This document shows positions 1-7,038 of a stretch of 14,123 bases of DNA, piece after piece. A program made the position numbers and the translations under genes. The stretch is from the NCBI GenBank assembly GCA_015232935.1, contig JADFYT010000028.1, forward strand, positions 1 through 14,123. The letters run 5' to 3'. Under the pieces are notes generated by a model. It did not search any database. It worked only from the letters and a program-made list of their open reading frames with translations, and was not told where the DNA came from. Each line of letters opens with the position of its first letter. Position 1 is the stretch's first letter. Origin of the DNA: Desulfamplus sp. (lineage in GTDB: Bacteria; Desulfobacterota; Desulfobacteria; Desulfobacterales; Desulfobacteraceae).

Positions 1-792
1 CTGCTCAAAAAATTCAGATCTGTTATCTCAATGCCGTTTGGGATTCTTTTGGTTACAGGGCCAACCGGTTCTGGAAAAACAACCACTCTTTATGCTGCCT
101 TAAGCGAGATAAATACACCCGATAAAAAAATTGTAACCGTAGAGGATCCTGTAGAGTATCAGATGGACGGAGTTAATCAGGTACAGGTGCAGTCATCAAT
201 CGGATTGACATTCGCCCATACTCTCAGATCGTTTCTCCGCCATGACCCTGATGTCATGCTGATTGGAGAGATCAGGGATGGAGAGACTGCTGAAATTGCT
301 GTTCAGGCTGCCCTTACCGGCCATATGGTCTTTTCCACACTTCACACAAATGATGCTGCAGGAGCAGTTACAAGACTTGAAGATATGGGCATTGAAAGGT
401 TCATGATATCATCCTCGCTTGTAGGAGTGCTTGCACAGCGTCTGGTACGGAAAATATGTGCCCACTGTTACAGACAGGTCACTCTTTCCAATGAACAGCT
501 TGAATCTCTTGCTCTGGATTTTGATCTTCCTCCAGAGAGGCTTGCATCCAGCTTTTACAGAGGCGAGGGGTGCAAAGCATGTGGTGAAACCGGATACAAG
601 GGACGGCTTGGAATATTTGAGCTGATGGTTATGGACGATGACCTGCAAGGAGAAATTGTTGCAGGTTCTGACAGAAACCGCCTGTTTAAAAAAGCTGTCT
701 CCAAAGGGATGATATCACTTAAAATGGATGGAATCGAGAAGGTTAAGCAGGGACTTACCACATACGAAGAAGTGTTGAGGGTGTCACGCTGA
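1..792 (+). CDS. gspE: T2SS assembly ATPase GspE, C-terminal half (5' truncated by window edge)
   Basis: Cytoplasmic hexameric ATPase that drives pseudopilus assembly in type II secretion. The frame is open from base 1, so the first ATG at 31 is internal. 263 residues are visible, about half of a usual GspE of 500-560, and the N1/N2 domains lie upstream. Numbering from base 1: Walker A GPTGSGKT at 20-27, Asp box VEDPVEYQ at 47-54, Walker B region LIGEIRDGE at 87-95, His box GHMVFSTLHTND at 107-118. A four-cysteine zinc site typical of GspE/PilB follows (C153, C156, C191, C194), with the family signature TGYKGRLGIFE just after it. The TGA stop shares one base with the gspF ATG (TGATG), so the two are probably translationally coupled. 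PilB of type IV pili is similar, but the neighbouring J, K, L, M and D genes make this GspE. Confidence 0.96.
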   Translation: MLKKFRSVISMPFGILLVTGPTGSGKTTTLYAALSEINTPDKKIVTVEDPVEYQMDGVNQVQVQSSIGLTFAHTLRSFLRHDPDVMLIGEIRDGETAEIAVQAALTGHMVFSTLHTNDAAGAVTRLEDMGIERFMISSSLVGVLAQRLVRKICAHCYRQVTLSNEQLESLALDFDLPPERLASSFYRGEGCKACGETGYKGRLGIFELMVMDDDLQGEIVAGSDRNRLFKKAVSKGMISLKMDGIEKVKQGLTTYEEVLRVSR

Positions 793-2006
793 TGGCACTG
801 TTCCGATTTGAGGCTATCAATCCAGATGGCAAAAAAGCGACAGAGACCATGGAGGCCAGAGACAGAGATGAAATTCTGTTGATACTTCAGGCAAGAGGAT
901 CTGTTCTATTACGCTGGCTCAATGAAAAATCACCGGCCGGAATTGGAATCAACCTGTTTTCAACCGGACGCAGCTTAAACAACGCACGTCTGCTTCAACT
1001 GACCTCTGATCTTGCCCATCTTTTCCGTTCAGGCCTTCCAGTTGACAGGGCACTTTCAATTGCCGGCAGCTCAACTTCTGACTCCAGAATCAAAGAGATG
1101 ACGATATATCTCCAGGAGGCTCTTAAAAAAGGAACCAACCTTTCCGACGCCATGGCTGAAAAAAATCATGATTTCAATGATTTATATGTCAATATGGTTA
1201 GAGTCGGAGAGATGGGGGGCATTCTTCCGTCAGTTATGGAAAGACTTTCGGAGTTTATTGGAAGAACCGAAGAAATCAAGAAGTATGTTATCTCCTCATC
1301 CATATACCCCGCAATTCTTCTTTCAGTTGGTTTTCTCTCCCTGCTTGTTATTCTGGGTTTTGTGGTGCCAAAATTCGCGGGTATATTTGCGGATTTAGGA
1401 CAACAGATCCCGCTATCTACAAAGGTATTGCTGGAAATCAGCAATTTTTTAAGGGTATGGTGGTGGCTGTTGATTTCTGTTTTTATCTGTCTCTTTCTTT
1501 TTTTATGGAGATTCACTAAAACTGATCAGGGAAAAAATATCCTGGACAAAAACATTCTTAAGGTGCCCTATGTTGGAGAGGTGATGCTTGATATCGAGAT
1601 GAGCCGGTTCTCACGAACACTTGGAACCCTCATTAAAAGCGGTGTCCCGCTTATGAAAGCTCTTCATATTGTAAAGGCTGTGGTGGCAAACAGTCAGGTA
1701 AAAGATGCTGTGGAGCACATATACAAGCAGGTAAAAGAGGGAAGAAGTGTAAGTTCGCTGATGAAAGAGCGAAAAATTTTCCCGCCTATGGTGGTACAGA
1801 TGGTCTCACTTGGCGAAGAGACAGGGAAAATTGGTGACATGCTGATCTCTGTGGCAGATGATTTAGACAGAAAAATTCAATCCAAGATCAAAACCTATCT
1901 TGCTCTTCTGGAACCGTTTTCCATCCTTTTTCTCGGACTTCTTATCGGTGGTGTGGTTGTCTCGATGCTTACCACCATTTTTGGTGTCAATGAAATACAG
2001 TTCTAA
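792..2006 (+). CDS. gspF: T2SS inner-membrane platform protein GspF
   Basis: Polytopic inner-membrane protein of the assembly platform that links the GspE ATPase to pseudopilin insertion. It has 404 residues, the usual size. Two copies of the T2SSF domain are visible, each with the same pattern: LTSDLAHLFRSGLPVDRAL (about 70-88) with VRVGEMGG (137-143), and FSRTLGTLIKSGVPLMKAL (about 273-291) with VSLGEETGKIGDM (338-350). Three hydrophobic segments are seen at about 172-192, 222-240 and 373-394, the last preceded by the family's LLEPF motif. The ATG overlaps the gspE stop by one base, which fixes the start through coupling. PilC is the paralogous alternative, but the context supports GspF. 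Confidence 0.96.
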   Translation: MALFRFEAINPDGKKATETMEARDRDEILLILQARGSVLLRWLNEKSPAGIGINLFSTGRSLNNARLLQLTSDLAHLFRSGLPVDRALSIAGSSTSDSRIKEMTIYLQEALKKGTNLSDAMAEKNHDFNDLYVNMVRVGEMGGILPSVMERLSEFIGRTEEIKKYVISSSIYPAILLSVGFLSLLVILGFVVPKFAGIFADLGQQIPLSTKVLLEISNFLRVWWWLLISVFICLFLFLWRFTKTDQGKNILDKNILKVPYVGEVMLDIEMSRFSRTLGTLIKSGVPLMKALHIVKAVVANSQVKDAVEHIYKQVKEGRSVSSLMKERKIFPPMVVQMVSLGEETGKIGDMLISVADDLDRKIQSKIKTYLALLEPFSILFLGLLIGGVVVSMLTTIFGVNEIQF

Positions 2007-2010
2007 ACAT

Positions 2011-2038
2011 TCATGGCCGTTGTATCATGGCCGTTGTG
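2011..2038 (+). repeat. 14-base tandem duplication carrying two ATG codons
   Basis: TCATGGCCGTTGT occurs twice, head to tail, at 2011-2023 and 2025-2037 with a 14-base period, in the short gap after gspF. Each copy contains an ATG. The ATG at 2013 opens a 12-codon frame that stops at 2049-2051, two bases before the ATG at 2054. The ATG at 2027 is in frame with gspH. Confidence 0.85.
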
Positions 2039-2053
2039 TGGTTTTCCCTGATC

Positions 2054-2638
2054 ATGAAAATTAGAATGCATGTTCACGGTAAATTTGCCACAAATGCACA
2101 AGGCTTCACTCTTATTGAGATCATGGTTGTAATAATCCTTATTGCCATTGCAGGTTCTCTTGTTTTAATGAACGTGGGTCAATCCGGCAGAATGAAGGAG
2201 AGCCGAATGTTTGCAGGAAAAATAGTTGCCATGTGCAAAAAGGCCAGGCTCACGGCTGTGGGTAAAGGAGTTCCTTCCTGCCTTGCCATTGCACCTGAAT
2301 CAAGAGAGTGCCGGATCGGTTTTATGGATGATGCCATGTCGGAGAGCCAGACTGTAATTGATGACGGATTTGGTGAAAGCTCCGGCAATATTGACCCATA
2401 TGACGATTTTCCAGGCAGTTCCGAAAATTCCGACATACTTAAAATACCCGAAAATATTCTTCTTGAGGGGGAAAACATAAAAGTTGACTCAAATGGTGTC
2501 TATTTTATCTGTTTTTATCCTGATGGAAGTTCCGGCGGCGGCATCCTTACGGTGTCGGTTGAAAATGAGTTTGAATTTACATTTCAGGTAGATATGATTA
2601 CCGGCAGCATCAAGGAGATATCCTCTCAGGATTCTTAA
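2054..2638 (+). CDS. gspH: Minor pseudopilin GspH
   Basis: Minor pseudopilin thought to sit near the tip complex of the T2SS pseudopilus. A prepilin peptidase site is clear: leader ending NAQG, mature start FTLIEIMVV with Glu at +5, then a hydrophobic helix. The following helix (RMFAGKIVAMCKKARLTAV) and the late FYPDGSSGGG motif with a Val/Phe-rich strand and TGSIKEI end match the GspH/FimT family, not GspG, which would carry a shorter globular domain. An acidic, Gly/Ser-rich stretch of about 35 residues (MDDAMSE to SSENSD) looks like an insertion in the globular domain. The start is uncertain: ATG 2054 gives the short basic leader normal for prepilins, ATG 2027 adds nine hydrophobic residues, ATG 2066 shortens it, and none has a good ribosome binding site. 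Confidence 0.88.
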   Translation: MKIRMHVHGKFATNAQGFTLIEIMVVIILIAIAGSLVLMNVGQSGRMKESRMFAGKIVAMCKKARLTAVGKGVPSCLAIAPESRECRIGFMDDAMSESQTVIDDGFGESSGNIDPYDDFPGSSENSDILKIPENILLEGENIKVDSNGVYFICFYPDGSSGGGILTVSVENEFEFTFQVDMITGSIKEISSQDS

Positions 2639-2688
2639 GATTCTTGGCTCTGCCGTAAAAACAGACAGGAGAGTTTCACATAAAGGTT

Positions 2689-3273
2689 ATGAAACTAAAA
2701 AACCGCAGTTTCCCGCATCCCGGGATTACAGGATACACACTGCTGGAAGTTATGGTGGCTCTTATAATCATTGGCATTTCCATTACAGCGGTTACTGGAG
2801 CTCTATCCACAGCCAAGGGACTCTCTTTACGGTCAGATAATGCAATTGATTCTGTCAGAATCCTGACTAACATCCTGAATAATCCTGAACTTATGAAAAT
2901 GGTTGTGGAAAACAAAAACCTTGAAAGAATTCTTGAAGATGAAGATGGATGGATATGCAGAGCAGAAACTACTCCTCTTGTAGTCAACAGTGCCGACCTT
3001 GCGTGGGATGCTGATTCTTACTATTCAGATAGAAGCAACACGAATAAAAAAGAAAGCAAGAAAGATAATAAAAGTGCTGCCCGGAGAAATAAAAAAACGG
3101 GCACAGGAGAAGAGATAGAGGTTCCGGGAATGGTCAGTATAACCTTATGTGTCAGCCAGACCAACCAGCTTGTCAACAAAGAGTATTGTGTCCTCCGATG
3201 GAAAAGGCAGCAGGATTCAACTGACACCCAGATTGTGACAACCCAGGTAACAACCAAAGAGAAAACCAAGTGA
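2689..3273 (+). CDS. gspI: Minor pseudopilin GspI
   Basis: Minor pseudopilin that with GspJ and GspK forms the tip complex starting pseudopilus assembly. The prepilin site is PGITG/YTLLEVMVAL, cleavage after G15, with Tyr instead of the usual Phe at +1 and Glu20 at +5. The YTLLEVMVAL core is characteristic of GspI. At 194 residues it is longer than the usual 120-130. The excess is mainly a Lys/Asn/Ser-rich stretch at about 112-143, probably an exposed loop, plus a Thr/Lys-rich tail. An AAAGG lies only two bases before the ATG and an AGGAGAG 15 bases before it, so the ribosome site is not ideal, but the leader length supports this start. The stop overlaps the gspJ GTG by four bases (GTGA). Confidence 0.92.
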   Translation: MKLKNRSFPHPGITGYTLLEVMVALIIIGISITAVTGALSTAKGLSLRSDNAIDSVRILTNILNNPELMKMVVENKNLERILEDEDGWICRAETTPLVVNSADLAWDADSYYSDRSNTNKKESKKDNKSAARRNKKTGTGEEIEVPGMVSITLCVSQTNQLVNKEYCVLRWKRQQDSTDTQIVTTQVTTKEKTK

Positions 3274-4289
3274 GTATCTACCTCAGAAAACGTGGATTCA
3301 CTTCTGGTAGCCCTGAATCTACATTTGACAGTGCTGAATTTGAACCTGATGATTCGGAAGCTGTCCTGGACAGTCATGGATTTACCCTGATAGAAGTTCT
3401 TGTTTCAATGATCCTGGTCTCCATGATCACTCTTATAATGGCCTTTGCCCTCAGAGTAAATCTTCAGGCATGGGAACGTGGCATTGCTGAAGGGGACAAG
3501 GTGCAGATCGAAGTTGTTCTTCCTCACATGCTGGAAAGGCAGCTTCGTTCTATAATCAGCAACACAGTACTTGCAGGCTCTTCACAGACGTTCAGTGCTT
3601 CAGGGCAACCTGACAGCTCATTAAATGCAGGCAAGGCTCCAGTTCCAGCCACAAACCCAATAATCCAGACAGGTACAATGACTCAGCTTCAGTTTTCAGG
3701 AAAAGAGAACATGCTCTCGTTTTACACACTCTACTCTCCCCAGGGGACACCATCTCAAGGACTTGTAAGGGTTGCCTATCTTTATGATCACGAAGCAAAA
3801 GAGCTTACAGTTTATGAAAAGGTGATAGGAAGTCAGGAAGATATCAGTGAAAGCGAAAATATTTTTTCCATTTCCGGAAAATCAGGCAGTGTAAAATCTG
3901 GTAGTAAATCCTGGAAGTCAGGTAAAAAATCAGGACAAAGCAAGTCAGGAGGAAATTTCAGCGGACTGACTGCCCCTGTGGCAACAATAACAGATGTTGA
4001 AGAATTTTCACTATCCTTTCTTGGGGGAGAGGATAGCACTGTTTTTCAGGAGAGTTCATCCAGCAACCCATTCAGCAACTCGCCTCGCAGCTCAGGAGGG
4101 TCATTCTCATCAAAGGGATCCTCTTCACTAAATTCATCTTATCCTAAAATGGATGCGGCATCTTTTAAAGACACCTGGGATGAAAATGCTTCTGAACCGC
4201 CGGGTTTTATCCGGCTGCTATTTGCCCAGACAAAACGAAGATCTGGAACTCCGTCTGTCTGGCTTTTCAAGGTAGGGGGTAAAATTTGA
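3270..4289 (+). CDS. gspJ: Minor pseudopilin GspJ with extended leader and low-complexity inserts
   Basis: Minor pseudopilin of the tip complex. The prepilin peptidase site is SHG/FTLIEVLVSM, cleavage after G37, Glu42 at +5. The globular part contains family-like stretches (LQAWERG, MLERQLRSI, SFYTLYSP, LVRVAYLYD, then VEEFSLSF and PGFIRLLF near the end). At 339 residues it is far above the usual 190-230. The excess lies in a Lys/Ser/Gly-rich insert at about 201-231 and a Ser/Asn-rich insert at about 261-291. The leader is also abnormal: 37 residues and acidic, whereas prepilin leaders are normally short and basic. No in-frame ATG, GTG or TTG lies between the GTG start and the cleavage site. 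The GTG overlaps the gspI stop (GTGA), so coupling supports it. Confidence 0.92.
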   Translation: MSIYLRKRGFTSGSPESTFDSAEFEPDDSEAVLDSHGFTLIEVLVSMILVSMITLIMAFALRVNLQAWERGIAEGDKVQIEVVLPHMLERQLRSIISNTVLAGSSQTFSASGQPDSSLNAGKAPVPATNPIIQTGTMTQLQFSGKENMLSFYTLYSPQGTPSQGLVRVAYLYDHEAKELTVYEKVIGSQEDISESENIFSISGKSGSVKSGSKSWKSGKKSGQSKSGGNFSGLTAPVATITDVEEFSLSFLGGEDSTVFQESSSSNPFSNSPRSSGGSFSSKGSSSLNSSYPKMDAASFKDTWDENASEPPGFIRLLFAQTKRRSGTPSVWLFKVGGKI

Positions 4290-4346
4290 AGCTGGAGTCA
4301 AGATTGGAAGTCGGGACAAGATCTGAAGTTGGAGATAAAATTTGAG
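4266..4346 (+). repeat. Imperfect repeats of the gspJ 3' end spanning the gspJ-gspK junction
   Basis: The last bases of gspJ (4266-4289, ending GGTAAAATTTGA) recur imperfectly at 4322-4345, ending GATAAAATTTGA, with 17 of 24 positions equal by hand. The nine-base AAAATTTGA is exact in both. Between them are further units with an 18-19 base period starting near 4281, 4300, 4318 and 4337, each with a GAAG(C/T)(T/C)GG-like core. In the first copy AAAATTTGA supplies the gspJ stop. In the second it supplies the gspK TTG start. Confidence 0.7.
4331..4334 (+). promoter_or_regulatory. Ribosome binding site that fixes the TTG start of gspK
   Basis: GGAG lies seven bases before TTG 4342. The in-frame stop TAA at 4336-4338 excludes any start further upstream, so this site and the TTG together define the gspK start. 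The site lies inside the junction repeat. Confidence 0.75.
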
Positions 4347-5316
4347 CCATGACAAACTGACAAGCCAGAAGGGAAGCATATTGGTGCTTGTCTTGTGGAT
4401 TCTGGTTGTTATCAGTTTTCTATCAAGTGAATATATTGCCCACAACAGGCAAAAAAGTGCTATTGCCCTTCACGCAACCGGAAGATTTCAGCGGGAGGCA
4501 GCTATATTTTCTGTGCTTGAGCTCTTTGCGTCAGCACAGTATGATTTCCTTAAAACAAAGGCTCAGGAAGAAAATTCAGATGCTGATACAAATCCTGACA
4601 GGGCAGACAAGAGCATGACACATATAGATGGTACCCAAGACAGTATTGAAAATAGCACTGTACCCTGGATACGCCTCAGGCCGGGAGCGGTTGATATGTG
4701 GGTAAAAATTGAAAATGAATCTTCAAGAACGCCATTATTCCTGGATCAGGAGAACAATATAAGGACAAATCTTCAATCCATCTATGGAACAGAAAGAGAA
4801 CAGGAGGCTGATGCCTTTACTGACGCACTGCTTGACTGGCTTGATCCAGATGACCTGATTCGACTCAATGGAGCAGAAAATGCATATTATAATGACATCT
4901 ATCCTCCATGTGACCCTGGAAACGGCCCATTCAAAAGCATGTCCCAGATTTTCCTGGTAAAAGGGTTCAGCTACTACCTGTTCTGGGGCAACCCTTATGA
5001 ATACATACTCAGGCTGCCTGTCTATTCTGAATTGGCCGACAGCTATGCCGCAAACAGCAGATCATACAAAGGGTCTGCAAAAAGATCTGCAAACAGAAAA
5101 GATCAGGAGTCAGATTTTTATGACAGCAGACAAATAGAGTCTATCCTGGAACAGTTTACAATATATCCTAAAAACTATATACGGGTCACCATGCTCTTTC
5201 CAGGTGATGGTGACACATGGCACAATGAAATTTTCTGGATCACTAAAGAGGGAAACTCTTTTAAAATTGTTGAACAACTGAGCCGGATCATGGTTGCCCA
5301 TATGGATCAGGAATAA
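4342..5316 (+). CDS. gspK: Minor pseudopilin GspK
   Basis: Large minor pseudopilin that caps the I-J-K tip complex. The leader ends at G11 and the mature protein begins SILVLVLWILVV. Position +5 is Leu, not Glu, as expected for GspK, which alone among pseudopilins lacks Glu5. The core T2SSK signature is clear: ALLDWLDPDDLIRLNGAEN at about 162-180, YYND at 182-185, PPCDPGNGPFKSMSQIFLVKG at 188-208. Total length of 324 is normal for the family. Polar stretches at about 75-104 and 236-262 are low in complexity. The TTG start is set by an upstream in-frame stop and a GGAG seven bases away; the ATG at 4349 is out of frame and stops after three codons. A 69-base gap follows before gspL. Confidence 0.95.
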   Translation: MSHDKLTSQKGSILVLVLWILVVISFLSSEYIAHNRQKSAIALHATGRFQREAAIFSVLELFASAQYDFLKTKAQEENSDADTNPDRADKSMTHIDGTQDSIENSTVPWIRLRPGAVDMWVKIENESSRTPLFLDQENNIRTNLQSIYGTEREQEADAFTDALLDWLDPDDLIRLNGAENAYYNDIYPPCDPGNGPFKSMSQIFLVKGFSYYLFWGNPYEYILRLPVYSELADSYAANSRSYKGSAKRSANRKDQESDFYDSRQIESILEQFTIYPKNYIRVTMLFPGDGDTWHNEIFWITKEGNSFKIVEQLSRIMVAHMDQE

Positions 5317-5376
5317 CGTCGCTACGCCCCCTGAGACTATGATTAAAATCCAGAAAGACTACATTCTACTCAATTC

Positions 5377-5382
5377 AGGTGA
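5377..5382 (+). promoter_or_regulatory. Ribosome binding site for the TTG start of gspL
   Basis: AGGTGA sits just before TTG 5386, with the AGG core six bases away. The in-frame TGA at 5380-5382 excludes an earlier start, and the next ATG would remove the first strand of the actin-like domain. Confidence 0.65.
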
Positions 5383-5385
5383 AAC

Positions 5386-7038
5386 TTGATAAAAAAAAAG
5401 ATACTTGGAATATACACTGACAGGGAGTCCCTGCATTATGTATCGGTTGCAAAGATGATATCCGGCTATGCACTAAAGTCTCCGGGACACGGGCATGGCT
5501 CTAACAAAACAAAGGATGGCAACGGATATACTCTGCTTAGATCATTTTTAACCGAGCTGCCGGTTGACAGCTCAAGAGATATATACCTGGCCATTTCAAG
5601 ATCCGAGATATTTATCAGAGAGATAGCCCTTCCTGCCATGCCGGTTGAAGATGCCCTTATGTCAATCAAAAACAGCCTTGCCCTATACTCACATCTTGAG
5701 CCTGATTCAATATATTATGATGTAATTGTTTCTGATCAAAATGGTGGCTCATTCCATGCATTGCTTGTCTATGCTGCAAAAGATGAAATGGAAAAATACC
5801 GAAAACTCTTTTCAGAAACCGGTCATGGCACATCTTTGAAAGGCATATTCCCATTAAGTTATGGAGTTTGTGCTCTGATAGATGATGGACTATTAAACGG
5901 CGGTGAAATCTTTTCGTTGATACAGGATGATATTATCGAATTTTTTGCAAGATCGGGAAGAACCCTTGTCTTCTCAATGTCCTGTCCGGTGGATGCTGAA
6001 GATGAAAAAGAGATGGTCCTGAATGCGGCAAGCAACAAGTTTCCCCAGTTCAAGGATATGGTCAACAATCTCCCCTCTGGTGCATCTATCCCTGAATATA
6101 CCGGCCAGAGCATGGAAACAGGCAAAAAAAGAACATTTTCATATCTTCCCCATTTTCAGACAAATCGTGCTTCTGCGGCAGTAGCTCCCGTTATCACCGG
6201 AATTCAGCAGATATCTTTAGATGACCAGCCGGTAAAGATCAATATTGTTCATCCGTTTCGCTATATTTTGCCGTTCCTTTGTGTTCTGATCGCCATTTTA
6301 TATTTTGTGACAGACAAGGCAAATACTATAAGTATTGAAGAACAATCCCAATTAAACGAAATAACACAGCAGGTTACAGCACTGGAAAGTGATCTGGAGC
6401 CTCTGCAGAATAAAATTGATACACTAAAAAAAGCTTCGAGATTCAAGAACGATGTACAGGAGTTCATGCAGACACGCCCCGCTCTCTATACAGTGATAAA
6501 TGAAATCGCAACTCTTGTGCCTGATGGCACATGGTTTGCTAATTTTACCTTCAACAGCAACGGAATTACACTCAGAGGAACGGGAAGAGATGCCCTCAAG
6601 ACTGTTGAATCCCTACGCTCATCCAGACTTTTTGATAACGTGATTCTAAGAGGCTCTGTAAACCGCCGGCCCAACGGAGATGAAAGTTTTACACTGGCAA
6701 TTGAACTCAAACCTCCAGAACCGGATATTGGTGTTAAAAATCCGGAATCAGAAGCAAAACCAGATACTGATTTAAAAAAAGAAAATGTCAGTTCAGGTTC
6801 TTCTAATCCTGAATCAAAATCTTCCGCAAAATCTTCTGAACTCCCCAAACAAGATGCCAATGCCGGACAGAATTCTTTTAAAGCTGAAACCAATGTGTTT
6901 AAAACTGGACACAATCAGCTTGAGGCTGGACATAATCCGTTTAAAACTGGACCCAATCCATTTACCTCATCAAGAGAACCTGTCAAACCTTTAGGCAGTG
7001 ATTCAGGAGCAATCAATAAAGGAACAGGGGCACAATGA
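5386..7038 (+). CDS. gspL: T2SS platform protein GspL (PilM/PilN-like) with repeat-bearing tail
   Basis: Bitopic inner-membrane protein that couples the GspE ATPase to GspM and the periplasm. The first 285 residues resemble the actin-like PilM fold of GspL (KKKILGIYTDRESLHYVSV start, RDIYLAISRSEIFIREIALP at about 64-83, LKGIFPLSYGV at 151-161). One membrane helix is at about 292-309, a predicted coiled coil at 315-350, and a PilN/GspL ferredoxin-like domain at about 362-442 (INEIATLVPDGTWFANFTF, LRGTGRDALKTVESL, FTLAIELK). After residue 442 comes an unusual 108-residue Ser/Lys/Asn/Pro-rich tail, expected in the periplasm, with five heptapeptide repeats at 496-530. Length is 550 versus about 400 usual. 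The TTG start is forced by an upstream in-frame stop. Nine A residues follow in codons 2-5. The stop overlaps the gspM ATG by four bases (ATGA). Confidence 0.93.
   Translation: MIKKKILGIYTDRESLHYVSVAKMISGYALKSPGHGHGSNKTKDGNGYTLLRSFLTELPVDSSRDIYLAISRSEIFIREIALPAMPVEDALMSIKNSLALYSHLEPDSIYYDVIVSDQNGGSFHALLVYAAKDEMEKYRKLFSETGHGTSLKGIFPLSYGVCALIDDGLLNGGEIFSLIQDDIIEFFARSGRTLVFSMSCPVDAEDEKEMVLNAASNKFPQFKDMVNNLPSGASIPEYTGQSMETGKKRTFSYLPHFQTNRASAAVAPVITGIQQISLDDQPVKINIVHPFRYILPFLCVLIAILYFVTDKANTISIEEQSQLNEITQQVTALESDLEPLQNKIDTLKKASRFKNDVQEFMQTRPALYTVINEIATLVPDGTWFANFTFNSNGITLRGTGRDALKTVESLRSSRLFDNVILRGSVNRRPNGDESFTLAIELKPPEPDIGVKNPESEAKPDTDLKKENVSSGSSNPESKSSAKSSELPKQDANAGQNSFKAETNVFKTGHNQLEAGHNPFKTGPNPFTSSREPVKPLGSDSGAINKGTGAQ
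6871..6975 (+). repeat. Five 21-base tandem repeats (heptapeptides) in gspL
   Basis: Five consecutive 21-base units encode NSFKAET, NVFKTGH, NQLEAGH, NPFKTGP and NPFTSSR, i.e. N-x-[FL]-[KE]-[AT]-[GE]-x. Units two to four are the most alike in DNA (AAT-NNN-TTTAAAACTGGAC pattern), while the outer two have decayed. They keep the reading frame and lie in the periplasmic tail of GspL. Confidence 0.9.

Noticed and set aside
1..2006. Type IV pilus PilB/PilC instead of GspE/GspF
   Set aside because: The E and F families are close to PilB and PilC, but the same operon carries GspJ, GspK lacking Glu5, GspL fused PilM/PilN, GspM and a secretin with N0-N3 domains, which identify a T2SS.
4349..4360. ATG at 4349 as start of gspK
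   Set aside because: It is out of frame with the pseudopilin and reaches TGA after three codons. TTG 4342 has a well-placed GGAG and the right frame.
6486..6914. 142-residue minus strand frame opposite gspL
   Set aside because: It is a shadow of the PilN-like domain and its Ser/Lys-rich tail, without own start signals or family features.
6871..6975. Possible CRISPR-like array
   Set aside because: The units are contiguous 21-base coding repeats with no spacers, translated in frame within GspL.
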